Part shown: one piece after another, positions 7,587-16,141 of the stretch
How positions within the stretch are numbered: the first letter of the stretch is position 1
Layout: the number at the start of each line of letters is the position of its first letter
Source: Pseudomonas piscis
GTDB lineage: Bacteria > Pseudomonadota > Gammaproteobacteria > Pseudomonadales > Pseudomonadaceae
Reading direction: 5' to 3'
Assembly (NCBI RefSeq): GCF_009380155.1
Contig: NZ_WHUV01000003.1
Coordinates: 248,001 to 312,000 of the forward strand
DNA length: 64,000 nt
Notes under the pieces: model-generated
What the model saw: only the letters and a program-made list of their open reading frames with translations
Told to the model about the DNA's origin: nothing
Databases searched by the model: none
Position numbers and translations under genes: made by a program

Positions 7587-8801
7587 ATGAAATTGCCGAT
7601 TTACCTTGATTACTCAGCGACCACGCCGGTCGATCCGCGCGTAGCGCAAAAGATGAGTGAATGCCTGCTGGTCGACGGGAACTTCGGTAACCCGGCCTCC
7701 CGCTCCCACGTGTTCGGTTGGAAAGCCGAGGAGTCGGTGGAAAACGCCCGTCGCCAAGTGGCTGACCTGGTCAACGCCGACCCGCGTGAAATCGTCTGGA
7801 CTTCCGGTGCTACCGAGTCCGACAACCTGGCTATCAAGGGTGTCGCGCATTTCTACCACACCAAGGGCAAGCACCTGATCACCTCGAAGATCGAGCACAA
7901 GGCTGTCTTGGACACCATGCGCCAACTCGAGCGCGAAGGCTTCGAAGTGACCTACATCGAGCCGGGTGAAGACGGCCTGATCACTCCGGCCATGGTGGAA
8001 GCCGCTCTGCGTGACGACACCATCCTGGTTTCGATCATGCATGTGAACAACGAGATCGGCACCATCAACGACATCGCCGCCATCGGCGAGCTGACCCGTT
8101 CCAAGGGCATCCTGTTCCACGTCGACGGCGCCCAGTCCACCGGCAAGGTCGAGATCGACCTGCAGGCATTGAAGGTCGACCTGATGTCGTTCTCTGCCCA
8201 CAAGACCTACGGCCCCAAGGGGATCGGCGCGCTGTACGTGAGCCGCAAGCCACGTGTTCGCCTGGAAGCCACCATGCACGGTGGTGGTCATGAGCGCGGC
8301 ATGCGTTCCGGGACCCTGGCTACCCACCAGATCGTCGGCATGGGTGAAGCCTTCCGCGTCGCCAAGGAAGACATGGCGGCCGAGAACGCTCGCATCCAGG
8401 CCCTGAGCGACCGTTTCTACAAGCAGGTCGAGCACCTGGAAGAGCTGTACGTCAACGGCAGCATGACTGCCCGTGTACCGCACAACCTGAACCTGAGCTT
8501 CAACTACGTCGAAGGCGAGTCGCTGATCATGGCGCTCAAGGACCTGGCAGTGTCGTCTGGTTCGGCCTGTACTTCGGCTTCCCTGGAGCCTTCGTACGTG
8601 CTGCGTGCCCTGGGCCGTAACGACGAGCTGGCGCACAGCTCGATCCGCTTCACCTTCGGCCGCTTCACCACCGAAGAAGAGATCGACTACGCCGCACAGA
8701 AAGTCTGCGAGGCCGTTACCAAGCTGCGCGCCCTGTCGCCGCTGTGGGACATGTACAAAGATGGCGTCGATATCTCGAAGATCGAGTGGGCGGCACACTG
8801 A
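7587..8801 (+). CDS. iscS: Cysteine desulfurase IscS
   Basis: IscS is the PLP enzyme that removes sulfur from cysteine and passes it as a persulfide to IscU, tRNA thiolation enzymes and others. The 404-residue protein has the PLP lysine in SFSAHKTYGPKG and the mobile catalytic cysteine in SGSACTSASLEPS. Length and ends are normal for IscS (404). RBS TAGGAGAG precedes ATG 7587; 50 bp after iscR. Confidence 0.97.
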   Translation: MKLPIYLDYSATTPVDPRVAQKMSECLLVDGNFGNPASRSHVFGWKAEESVENARRQVADLVNADPREIVWTSGATESDNLAIKGVAHFYHTKGKHLITSKIEHKAVLDTMRQLEREGFEVTYIEPGEDGLITPAMVEAALRDDTILVSIMHVNNEIGTINDIAAIGELTRSKGILFHVDGAQSTGKVEIDLQALKVDLMSFSAHKTYGPKGIGALYVSRKPRVRLEATMHGGGHERGMRSGTLATHQIVGMGEAFRVAKEDMAAENARIQALSDRFYKQVEHLEELYVNGSMTARVPHNLNLSFNYVEGESLIMALKDLAVSSGSACTSASLEPSYVLRALGRNDELAHSSIRFTFGRFTTEEEIDYAAQKVCEAVTKLRALSPLWDMYKDGVDISKIEWAAH

Positions 8802-8894
8802 ATTTAAGTCGCCGCACAGGGTTCTGCAGGACGTATCGACAAGGCGGTTTGTGGAACCCCAGAGCGACTCTCTGATGAGTGAGGATTAAGAATC

Positions 8895-9281
8895 ATGGCT
8901 TACAGCGAAAAGGTCATCGACCACTACGAGAACCCGCGTAACGTCGGCAAGATGAACGCGGAAGATCCGGATGTCGGCACCGGCATGGTCGGTGCTCCTG
9001 CCTGTGGCGACGTGATGCGCCTGCAGATCAAGGTCAACGAGCAGGGCATCATCGAAGATGCCAAGTTCAAGACCTACGGCTGCGGTTCGGCCATCGCTTC
9101 CAGCTCCCTGGCCACTGAGTGGATGAAGGGCAAGACCCTGGACGAAGCCGAGACCATCAAGAACACCCAGCTGGCTGAAGAGCTGGCCCTGCCTCCAGTG
9201 AAGATCCACTGCTCGGTACTCGCCGAGGACGCCATCAAGGCTGCCGTTCGCGACTACAAGCAGAAGAAAGGCCTGATCTGA
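8895..9281 (+). CDS. iscU: Iron-sulfur cluster scaffold IscU
   Basis: IscU is the scaffold on which new [2Fe-2S] clusters are built. The 128-residue product has the three ligand cysteines in PACGD, YGCGSA and IHCSVLAED. The LPPVK motif recognised by the chaperone HscA is present just before the last cysteine. The 93-bp gap after iscS contains no recognisable terminator. Confidence 0.97.
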   Translation: MAYSEKVIDHYENPRNVGKMNAEDPDVGTGMVGAPACGDVMRLQIKVNEQGIIEDAKFKTYGCGSAIASSSLATEWMKGKTLDEAETIKNTQLAEELALPPVKIHCSVLAEDAIKAAVRDYKQKKGLI

Positions 9282-9323
9282 CCGATCGGCTTTCACAGAT
9301 TTGGCGACAAGTAAGGAGTCACG

Positions 9324-9647
9324 ATGGCTATCAGCATGACAGAAGCGGCTGCTCAACACGTGCGACGCTCCCTCAATGGGCGCGGCAAGGGTGATGGGAT
9401 TCGCCTGGGTGTTCGCACCACGGGCTGTTCCGGCCTTGCCTATGTGCTGGAGTTCGTCGACGAGATCGGCGAGGACGACCAGGTGTTCGAAAGTCACGGC
9501 GAGAAAGTGATCATCGACCCCAAGAGCCTGTCCTATCTGGATGGCACCGAGCTTGATTTCGTCAAGGAAGGGTTGAACGAAGGCTTCAAGTTCAACAACC
9601 CCAACGTGCGCGGTGAGTGTGGCTGCGGCGAAAGCTTCAACGTCTGA
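9324..9647 (+). CDS. iscA: Iron-sulfur cluster assembly protein IscA
   Basis: IscA is an A-type iron/cluster carrier. The 107-residue protein has its three conserved cysteines in TTGCSGLAY and the C-terminal GECGCGESF. RBS TAAGGAG lies upstream of ATG 9324. The stop codon forms part of the ribosome-binding site of hscB, so the two are translationally close. Confidence 0.97.
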   Translation: MAISMTEAAAQHVRRSLNGRGKGDGIRLGVRTTGCSGLAYVLEFVDEIGEDDQVFESHGEKVIIDPKSLSYLDGTELDFVKEGLNEGFKFNNPNVRGECGCGESFNV

Positions 9648-9655
9648 GGCTGCTT

Positions 9656-10177
9656 GTGGGTACTCCTTGTCATTTCGCCTTATTTGAGTTGCAGCCGAGT
9701 TTTCGCCTGGATCTCGAGCAGTTGGCCGCGCGCTATCGTGAGTTGGCGCGCGGAGTCCATCCCGACCGGTTTGCCGACGCCCCCGAGCGTGAGCAGCGCC
9801 TGGCCCTGGAGCGGTCTGCCAGTCTCAACGAGGCCTACCAGACCCTCAAGAGCCCTCCCAAGCGTGCCCGTTATCTCCTGGCTCTCAAGGGCGGCGAGCT
9901 GCCGCTTGAGGTCACGGTGCACGACCCCGAGTTTCTTCTGCAGCAGATGCAATGGCGCGAAGAGCTCGAGGACTTGCAGGACAGTGCCGATCTGTCGGGG
10001 GTGGCGGCGTTCAAACGCCGGCTCAGGACCGCCCAGGAACAGCTGAACGAAAGCTTCGCAGCCTGTTGGGACGATGCCGCGCAGCGCGAGCAGGCCGAGC
10101 GCCTGATGCGGCGCATGCAGTTCCTCGACAAGCTCACCTACGAAGTGCGCCAGTTAGAAGAGCGCCTCGACGATTAA
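9656..10177 (+). CDS. hscB: J-type co-chaperone HscB
   Basis: HscB stimulates the HscA ATPase and brings it IscU. The 173-residue product has an N-terminal J domain with the HPD tripeptide (ARGVHPDRFADAP) and a C-terminal three-helix bundle that binds IscU. I start at GTG 9656 (VGTPCHFALFELQP): TGAGG, which includes the iscA stop, lies six bases upstream, and this gives the usual length. The frame is open 13 codons further upstream but that part overlaps iscA. Confidence 0.95.
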   Translation: MGTPCHFALFELQPSFRLDLEQLAARYRELARGVHPDRFADAPEREQRLALERSASLNEAYQTLKSPPKRARYLLALKGGELPLEVTVHDPEFLLQQMQWREELEDLQDSADLSGVAAFKRRLRTAQEQLNESFAACWDDAAQREQAERLMRRMQFLDKLTYEVRQLEERLDD

Positions 10178-10228
10178 CCTAGTGCCGCTCCGGTCGCACG
10201 CCTGATATACAGATAAGTCCAGATAGAC

Positions 10229-12091
10229 ATGGCCCTACTGCAGATCGCTGAACCCGGCCAAAGTCCTCAACCGCACCAGCGTCGCCTGGCTGTGGGGATC
10301 GACTTGGGTACTACCAATTCGCTGGTCGCTGCGTTGCGCAGCGGCCTTTCCGAGCCGCTGGCCGATGCGCAGGGCCAGGTCATATTGCCCTCCGCCGTGC
10401 GCTACCACGCCGATCGCGTTGAGGTGGGTGAGTCCGCCCGGTTGGCGGCCCCCGCCGATCCCCTGAACACCGTGCTGTCGGTCAAGCGCCTGATGGGGCG
10501 TGGCCTGGCTGACGTCAAGCAACTGGGTGAGCAGCTTCCGTATCGTTTTGTCGGTGGTGAATCGCACATGCCGTTCATCGAGACGGTGCAGGGGCCGAAG
10601 AGCCCGGTGGAAGTCTCCGCCGAGGTGCTCAAGGTGCTGCGCCAGCGGGCCGAGGCGACTCTGGGCGGCGAGCTGGTCGGCGCGGTGATCACCGTTCCTG
10701 CCTATTTTGACGATGCCCAGCGGCAAGCGACCAAGGATGCGGCCAAGCTGGCCGGCCTGAATGTGCTGCGCCTGCTCAACGAACCAACGGCCGCCGCCGT
10801 GGCCTATGGCCTGGACCAGCAGGCCGAAGGGGTCGTGGCTATCTACGACCTGGGTGGCGGGACCTTCGATATCTCCATCCTGCGCCTGACCGGCGGTGTC
10901 TTCGAAGTGCTGGCCACGGGTGGCGATACTGCCCTGGGTGGCGACGATTTCGATCATGCCATCGCCAGCTGGATCATCCAGGGCGCTGGTTTGTCCTCCG
11001 ACTTGGATCCGGGCGCGCAGCGTAACTTGTTGCAGATTGCCCGTGGGGCCAAGGAAGCCTTGACTGACGCCGCTTCGGTGGACGTCGAGTATGGCACCTG
11101 GCGCGCCGCGCTGACCCGCGAGGCGTTCGATGAACTGATCGAGCCGATGGTCGCTCGCAGCCTCAAGGCTTGCCGTCGCGCGGTGCGGGACTCCGGCGTC
11201 GAGCTCGACGAAGTGCGGGCCGTGGTCATGGTTGGCGGTTCGACCCGTGTTCCACGGGTGCGTGAGGCGGTTGCCGAGATGTTCGGTCGCCAGCCGCTGA
11301 CCGAGATCGATCCGGATCAGGTGGTGGCCATAGGTGCCGCGATCCAGGCCGACACCCTGGCGGGCAACAAGCGTGACGGCGGCGAATTGCTGCTGCTGGA
11401 CGTGATTCCGCTGTCCCTGGGGCTGGAAACCATGGGTGGGCTGATGGAGAAGGTGATTCCGCGCAACACCACCATCCCGGTCGCGCGAGCCCAGGATTTC
11501 ACTACCTACAAGGATGGCCAGACGGCCATGATGATCCATGTGCTGCAGGGTGAGCGCGAGCTGATCAGCGACTGCCGCTCCCTGGCTCGTTTCGAACTGC
11601 GCGGCATCCCGCCGATGGTGGCTGGCGCGGCGAAGATCCGGGTGACCTTCCAGGTGGACGCCGATGGCCTGCTCAGCGTTGCCGCGCGGGAGCTGGGGTC
11701 GGGAGTCGAAGCCAGTATCCAGGTCAAGCCGTCCTACGGGCTGACCGATGGCGAGATCGCCCGGATGCTCAAGGATTCCTTCCAGTACGCCGGCGATGAC
11801 AAGGTCGCCCGCGTGCTGCGTGAGCAGCAGGTGGATGCCCAGCGGTTGATCGAGGCGGTGCAGGGGGCCCTGGAGGCCGACGGCGACCGCTTGCTGGACG
11901 CCGAGGAGCGCATGGTCATCGAGCTGCAGATGCAGGACCTGAGTGAATTGATGCGTGGCACCGATGGCTATGCCATCGAGCAGCAGACCAAGCGTCTGTC
12001 GCAAGTGACCGACGCCTTTGCTGCCCGTCGCCTGGATTCGACGGTGAAAGCCGCCCTGGCGGGGCGCAACCTGAATGAGATCGAGGAATAA
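10229..12091 (+). CDS. hscA: Hsp70-type chaperone HscA
   Basis: HscA is the specialised Hsp70 that releases clusters from IscU to acceptor proteins. The 620-residue sequence shows the actin-like ATPase motifs VGIDLGTTNSLVA, IYDLGGGTFDISIL and VVMVGGSTRVPRVREAV, then a substrate-binding domain. It is shorter than DnaK and lacks the DnaK C-terminal tail, as expected for HscA. ATG 10229; fdx follows 3 bp after its stop. Confidence 0.96.
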   Translation: MALLQIAEPGQSPQPHQRRLAVGIDLGTTNSLVAALRSGLSEPLADAQGQVILPSAVRYHADRVEVGESARLAAPADPLNTVLSVKRLMGRGLADVKQLGEQLPYRFVGGESHMPFIETVQGPKSPVEVSAEVLKVLRQRAEATLGGELVGAVITVPAYFDDAQRQATKDAAKLAGLNVLRLLNEPTAAAVAYGLDQQAEGVVAIYDLGGGTFDISILRLTGGVFEVLATGGDTALGGDDFDHAIASWIIQGAGLSSDLDPGAQRNLLQIARGAKEALTDAASVDVEYGTWRAALTREAFDELIEPMVARSLKACRRAVRDSGVELDEVRAVVMVGGSTRVPRVREAVAEMFGRQPLTEIDPDQVVAIGAAIQADTLAGNKRDGGELLLLDVIPLSLGLETMGGLMEKVIPRNTTIPVARAQDFTTYKDGQTAMMIHVLQGERELISDCRSLARFELRGIPPMVAGAAKIRVTFQVDADGLLSVAARELGSGVEASIQVKPSYGLTDGEIARMLKDSFQYAGDDKVARVLREQQVDAQRLIEAVQGALEADGDRLLDAEERMVIELQMQDLSELMRGTDGYAIEQQTKRLSQVTDAFAARRLDSTVKAALAGRNLNEIEE

Positions 12092-12094
12092 CTG

Positions 12095-12436
12095 ATGCCG
12101 CAGATCATTTTTCTGCCCCACGCCGTGTTCTGCCCGGATGGCCTGGTCGTCGAAGTCGAGCCCGGCGTTTCGCTGCTCGAGGTTGCCCATGACAACCACA
12201 TCGAGATCGAGAGCGCCTGCGGCGGTGTCTGTGCCTGCACTACCTGCCATTGCATCGTGCGCGAGGGTTTCGACTCGCTGAACGAGGCCGACGAGCTGGA
12301 AGAAGACTTGCTGGACAAGGCCTGGGGCCTGGAAGCCCAGTCGCGCTTGTCGTGCCAGGCTATCGTTGGCGATGAAGACCTGACCGTCGAAATTCCCAAG
12401 TACTCGCTCAACCACGCGGCCGAAGCGCCGCACTGA
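12095..12436 (+). CDS. fdx: ISC system [2Fe-2S] ferredoxin
   Basis: This adrenodoxin-type ferredoxin donates electrons during cluster assembly. The 113-residue protein has the cluster loop CGGVCACTTCHC plus a later cysteine in SRLSCQAIVG, giving the plant/vertebrate-type ligand set. It starts 3 bp after hscA and iscX follows after 14 bp. Confidence 0.96.
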   Translation: MPQIIFLPHAVFCPDGLVVEVEPGVSLLEVAHDNHIEIESACGGVCACTTCHCIVREGFDSLNEADELEEDLLDKAWGLEAQSRLSCQAIVGDEDLTVEIPKYSLNHAAEAPH

Positions 12437-12450
12437 TTCAAGGGGTCATC

Positions 12451-12651
12451 ATGAGTCTGAAGTGGGTTGATGTACTGGAAATCGCGATCCAGCTGGCTGA
12501 TTCCAAGCCGGATGTGGATCCGCGTTATGTGAACTTTGTCGATCTGCACAAGTGGGTTCTGGCATTGCCGGAGTTCAGTGACGATCCGGCTCGCGGAGGC
12601 GAGAAGGTTCTTGAAGCAATTCAGGCCGCCTGGATCGACGAAACTGACTGA
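12451..12651 (+). CDS. iscX: Fe-S assembly protein IscX (YfhJ)
   Basis: IscX is a small acidic protein that binds IscS and iron and modulates the desulfurase. The 66-residue product begins MSLKWVDVLEIAIQLAD and contains the family segment DPRYVNFVDLHKWVLALPEF. It closes the isc operon; a hairpin follows before ndk. Confidence 0.95.
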   Translation: MSLKWVDVLEIAIQLADSKPDVDPRYVNFVDLHKWVLALPEFSDDPARGGEKVLEAIQAAWIDETD

Positions 12652-12683
12652 ATCCGCGGGCTACGCAGTTAGGCAATCCCTTT

Positions 12684-12715
12684 AAACCCGCGTATAATTC
12701 GCGGGTTTAATTTTT
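12684..12715 (+). terminator. isc operon terminator hairpin with the ndk -10 box in its loop
   Basis: Perfect 9-bp stem AAACCCGCG / CGCGGGTTT with loop TATAATT, followed by AATTTTT. The loop holds a consensus TATAAT (12693-12698), the likely -10 of ndk; an upstream -35 is poor (TTAGGC, 18-bp spacing). Confidence 0.7.
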
Positions 12716-12745
12716 CGCTTTAATCACCGTTTCTGGAGTTACACC

Positions 12746-13171
12746 ATGGCTGTTCAACGTACTTTCTCCATCATCAAGCCTGACGCTGTTGCAAAAAACG
12801 TCATCGGCAAGATCGTTTCCCGTTTTGAAGAAGCCGGTCTGCGCGTTGTAGCTTCGAAAATGAAGCAACTGTCCAAGGCCGAAGCCGAAGGTTTCTACGC
12901 TGAGCACAGCGAGCGTGGCTTCTTCGGCGAACTGGTTGCCTTCATGACTTCCGGTCCGGTTGTGGTTCAGGTCCTGGAAGGCGAGAACGCCATCGCTCGC
13001 AACCGTGAGCTGATGGGCGCTACCAACCCTAAAGAAGCTGCTGCCGGCACCATCCGCGCTGACTTCGCCGAGTCCATCGACGCCAACGCCGTTCACGGTT
13101 CGGACTCCGAAGCCGCCGCTGCTCGCGAAATCGCTTACTTCTTCGCAGCTACCGAGGTGACCACTCGCTAA
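12746..13171 (+). CDS. ndk: Nucleoside diphosphate kinase
   Basis: Ndk balances nucleoside triphosphate pools by transferring the gamma phosphate through a phosphohistidine. The 141-residue protein has the RTFSIIKPDAV N-terminus and the active histidine in NAVHGSDS. RBS TGGAG lies ahead of ATG 12746. Codon use is highly biased, as expected for an abundant enzyme. rlmN follows after 31 bp. Confidence 0.97.
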   Translation: MAVQRTFSIIKPDAVAKNVIGKIVSRFEEAGLRVVASKMKQLSKAEAEGFYAEHSERGFFGELVAFMTSGPVVVQVLEGENAIARNRELMGATNPKEAAAGTIRADFAESIDANAVHGSDSEAAAAREIAYFFAATEVTTR

Positions 13172-13202
13172 GCCGCCAGGCCTGTGAGTGAAGGGTGAAA
13201 CC

Positions 13203-14351
13203 ATGACTACATCGATCGGCAAAACTAACCTGTTGGGGCTTACTCAACCGGAAATGGAGAAATTCTTCGACTCGATCGGGGAGAAGCGTTTCCGTGCCGG
13301 TCAGGTAATGAAATGGATTCACCACTTTGGCGTCGATGATTTCGATGCCATGACGAATGTCGGCAAGGCCTTGCGTGAAAAGCTCAAGGCCGTTGCCGAG
13401 ATTCGCGGTCCGGAAGTGGTCAGCGAGGACATCTCCAGCGACGGCACCCGCAAGTGGGTGGTGCGCGTGGCGTCCGGCAGCTGCGTCGAGACCGTATACA
13501 TTCCCCAGGGCAAGCGCGGCACCTTGTGCGTTTCGTCCCAGGCCGGCTGTGCCCTGGACTGCAGTTTCTGCTCCACCGGCAAGCAAGGCTTCAATAGCAA
13601 CCTCACCGCCGCTGAAGTCATCGGCCAGGTGTGGATTGCCAACAAATCCTTCGGCAGCGTCCCGGCAACCATCGACCGAGCCATCACCAACGTGGTGATG
13701 ATGGGCATGGGCGAGCCGCTGCTGAACTTCGACAACGTCATCGCGGCCATGCACCTGATGATGGACGACCTGGGCTACGGCATCTCCAAGCGCCGGGTGA
13801 CCCTGTCGACCTCCGGCGTGGTACCGATGATCGATGAGCTGGCCAAGCACATCGACGTCTCCCTGGCGTTGTCCCTGCACGCTCCCAACGACGCACTGCG
13901 CAACCAGCTGGTACCGATCAACAAGAAGTACCCGCTGAAGATGCTGCTCGACTCGTGCCAGCGCTACATGTCGGCCCTGGGCGAGAAGCGTGTGCTGACC
14001 ATCGAGTACACCCTGCTCAAGGACGTCAACGACCAGCCTGAGCACGCGGTGCAGATGATCGAGTTGCTCAAGGACATTCCTTGCAAGATCAACCTGATCC
14101 CGTTCAACCCGTTCCCCCACTCCGGCTACGAGCGTCCGAGCAACAACGCCATCCGGCGTTTCCAGGACCAGTTGCACCATGCCGGCTTCAACGTCACCGT
14201 GCGCACCACTCGCGGGGAAGACATCGATGCCGCTTGCGGCCAGTTGGTAGGCCAGGTGCTGGACCGCACCCGGCGCAGTGAACGCTATATCGCTGTGCGT
14301 GAATTGAGCGCCGATGCCGATATGCCGCAAAGCGTCGCGGCCCGTACCTGA
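13203..14351 (+). CDS. rlmN: Dual-specificity 23S rRNA/tRNA adenine-C2 methyltransferase RlmN
   Basis: RlmN is a radical-SAM enzyme that methylates C2 of A2503 in 23S rRNA and A37 in some tRNAs. The 382-residue protein has the CALDCSFC cluster motif (CxxxCxxC), GEPLLNFDNV, and the C-terminal catalytic cysteine region GEDIDAACGQL. I choose ATG 13203 (MTTSIGKTNLLGL) over a GTG five codons upstream, because this matches other pseudomonads. Confidence 0.95.
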   Translation: MTTSIGKTNLLGLTQPEMEKFFDSIGEKRFRAGQVMKWIHHFGVDDFDAMTNVGKALREKLKAVAEIRGPEVVSEDISSDGTRKWVVRVASGSCVETVYIPQGKRGTLCVSSQAGCALDCSFCSTGKQGFNSNLTAAEVIGQVWIANKSFGSVPATIDRAITNVVMMGMGEPLLNFDNVIAAMHLMMDDLGYGISKRRVTLSTSGVVPMIDELAKHIDVSLALSLHAPNDALRNQLVPINKKYPLKMLLDSCQRYMSALGEKRVLTIEYTLLKDVNDQPEHAVQMIELLKDIPCKINLIPFNPFPHSGYERPSNNAIRRFQDQLHHAGFNVTVRTTRGEDIDAACGQLVGQVLDRTRRSERYIAVRELSADADMPQSVAART

Positions 14352-14363
14352 GAGAGGATCTCC

Positions 14364-15122
14364 ATGGTCTTGCGCCTAGCGCTGCTCCTGCTTGTTGCCA
14401 GTCTCTGCGCTGGCTGTGTCATGTCGGGCGATTCCAGCCCGCTGGACACTGGCAAGGGGCGTGACGAGGCGCGCCAGGCCTATGTGCAGCTGGGGCTGGG
14501 CTATTTGCAGCAGGGCTTGGGTGAACAAGCCAAGGCCCCGCTGAAAAAGGCCCTGGAGCTGGCTCCCGACGATGCCGACGCCAATGCCGCCCTGGCGCTG
14601 GTGTTCCAGGCCGAGATGGAGCCGGCGCTGGCTGAAGCGCAGTTTCGCAAGGCCCTGGCGGCACGCCCGGACGATTCCCGGATTCTCAATAACTACGGCA
14701 GTTTCCTGTTCCAGGAGAAGCGCTACGACGACGCATACTCGCGTTTCGAGCAGGCCGCAGCTGATACCCTGTATCCCGGCCGTTCCCGGGTTCTCGAGAA
14801 CCTTGGGATGACCGCCTCGAAGCTCGGCCAGCGCAAGCTGGCCCAGTCGCATCTGGAGAAGGCCCTGCGGCTGAATCACCAACAGCCTCGCGCATTGCTG
14901 GAAATGGCTGAGTTGTCTTACGAAGACAGGCATTATGTGCCCGCGCGTGATTATTACGATCGTTTTAACCTGCTTGGCGAGCAAAATGCACGTAGTCTAT
15001 TGCTCGGCGTGCGCCTGGCAACGGTGTTCGAAGATCACGAGAAGGCCTCCAGTTACGGTCTGCAACTAAAAAGACTCTATCCCGGTACGCCGGAATATCA
15101 GCAATACCTGTCGGAGCAATGA
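14364..15122 (+). CDS. pilF: Type IV pilus biogenesis/stability lipoprotein PilF (PilW)
   Basis: PilF is the outer-membrane pilotin needed for PilQ secretin localisation and multimerisation. The 252-residue product has a lipoprotein signal (lipobox ending LCAGC, cysteine 18) and about six TPR units from residue 30 on (AYVQLGLGYLQQGLGEQAKA and similar). Location between rlmN and rodZ is conserved in Pseudomonas. The stop overlaps the rodZ start. Confidence 0.92.
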   Translation: MVLRLALLLLVASLCAGCVMSGDSSPLDTGKGRDEARQAYVQLGLGYLQQGLGEQAKAPLKKALELAPDDADANAALALVFQAEMEPALAEAQFRKALAARPDDSRILNNYGSFLFQEKRYDDAYSRFEQAAADTLYPGRSRVLENLGMTASKLGQRKLAQSHLEKALRLNHQQPRALLEMAELSYEDRHYVPARDYYDRFNLLGEQNARSLLLGVRLATVFEDHEKASSYGLQLKRLYPGTPEYQQYLSEQ

Positions 15123-16138
15123 TGAAAGTGGCGCAACCCGAAGTTCAAGCAGCGACTAGCGTCAATCCCGGTGAGACCTTGCGCCAGGCTCGCGAAAGCA
15201 ATGGTTGGGCGCTGGCGGACGTGGCCCACAAGCTCAACCTCACCGTGAGCTCCCTGAGCAACCTGGAAGCCGGCGCATTCGACAAGCTCCCGGGGCATAC
15301 CTTCGCCCGTGGCTATATCCGTGCCTACGCCAAGTTGCTGGATATGGACCAGGCGACCCTGGTCCAGGCTTTCGACCAATACACCGGCACCGACTCCCAA
15401 GGCAGCAGCGTGCATGCCCTGGGCCGTATCGAAGAGCCGGTACGGGTCTCCCATACCATCTTGAGGATCGTCAGTCTGTTGCTGCTGGTGGCCGTGGTCG
15501 GCGGTGGTTTCATCTGGTGGCAGGACCAGACCTCGCAGCGCAGCAAGGAACTGGTGGGCCTGAGCCCGGAACATGTGGAAGTCGAGGGTGCCGACGGCAA
15601 GACTCAGATCCACCCGATCGACGAGCCGGAAGACCAGGCCGTTGCCGAAGGCCAGAGCGAAGCCGAGGCCAATGCCGCGCAATTGGCCGGTGAGGCACCT
15701 GCCGAGACCCCAGCCCCGGCTGTGGCTCCGGCGGCCCCTGCGCAGGCGCCGGCAGTTGCTCCAGCCACTGCGTCCCATCCTATGACTGCCCCGGTTACGG
15801 CCCCGGTGATCGCGGCTCCGGCCGCTCCGGTGCCAGCCCCAGCAACCACGGCGACCGCTCAGGCCAACGTGCCAGCCCCGACTGTCGCAGCCGCCGGCTC
15901 CGCGCAGGTACAGATCCAGTTCAGCGCCGATTGCTGGACCCAGGTCACCGACGGCAATGGCAAGATCCTGCTCAGCGCCTTGAAGCGCAAGGGCGAGAGC
16001 GTCGATGTCAGCGGCAAGCCGCCTTTTGCCGTACGGCTGGGCTACGCCCGTGGCGCACAAATCAGCTACAACGGTCAGGCGGTGGATATCGCCCCGTTCA
16101 CCACTGGCGAGACTGCTCGCCTGAAGTTAGGTCAATAA
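15119..16138 (+). CDS. rodZ: Cytoskeletal cell-shape protein RodZ
   Basis: RodZ links MreB to the membrane and maintains rod shape. The 339-residue protein has an N-terminal cro/CI-like helix-turn-helix (GETLRQARESNGWALADVA), one membrane span near residues 113-133, a long Ala/Pro-rich linker and a C-terminal DUF4115 beta domain (IQFSADCWTQVTDGNG). Two start codons are possible: ATG 15119 (ATGA overlap with pilF) or ATG 15122 directly after. I give the first; they differ by one residue. Confidence 0.92.
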   Translation: MMKVAQPEVQAATSVNPGETLRQARESNGWALADVAHKLNLTVSSLSNLEAGAFDKLPGHTFARGYIRAYAKLLDMDQATLVQAFDQYTGTDSQGSSVHALGRIEEPVRVSHTILRIVSLLLLVAVVGGGFIWWQDQTSQRSKELVGLSPEHVEVEGADGKTQIHPIDEPEDQAVAEGQSEAEANAAQLAGEAPAETPAPAVAPAAPAQAPAVAPATASHPMTAPVTAPVIAAPAAPVPAPATTATAQANVPAPTVAAAGSAQVQIQFSADCWTQVTDGNGKILLSALKRKGESVDVSGKPPFAVRLGYARGAQISYNGQAVDIAPFTTGETARLKLGQ

Positions 16139-16141
16139 GTC

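Noticed and set aside
10235..12433. A 732-codon minus-strand frame opposite hscA and fdx
   Set aside because: Shadow of well-supported isc genes; no ribosome site or family motif.
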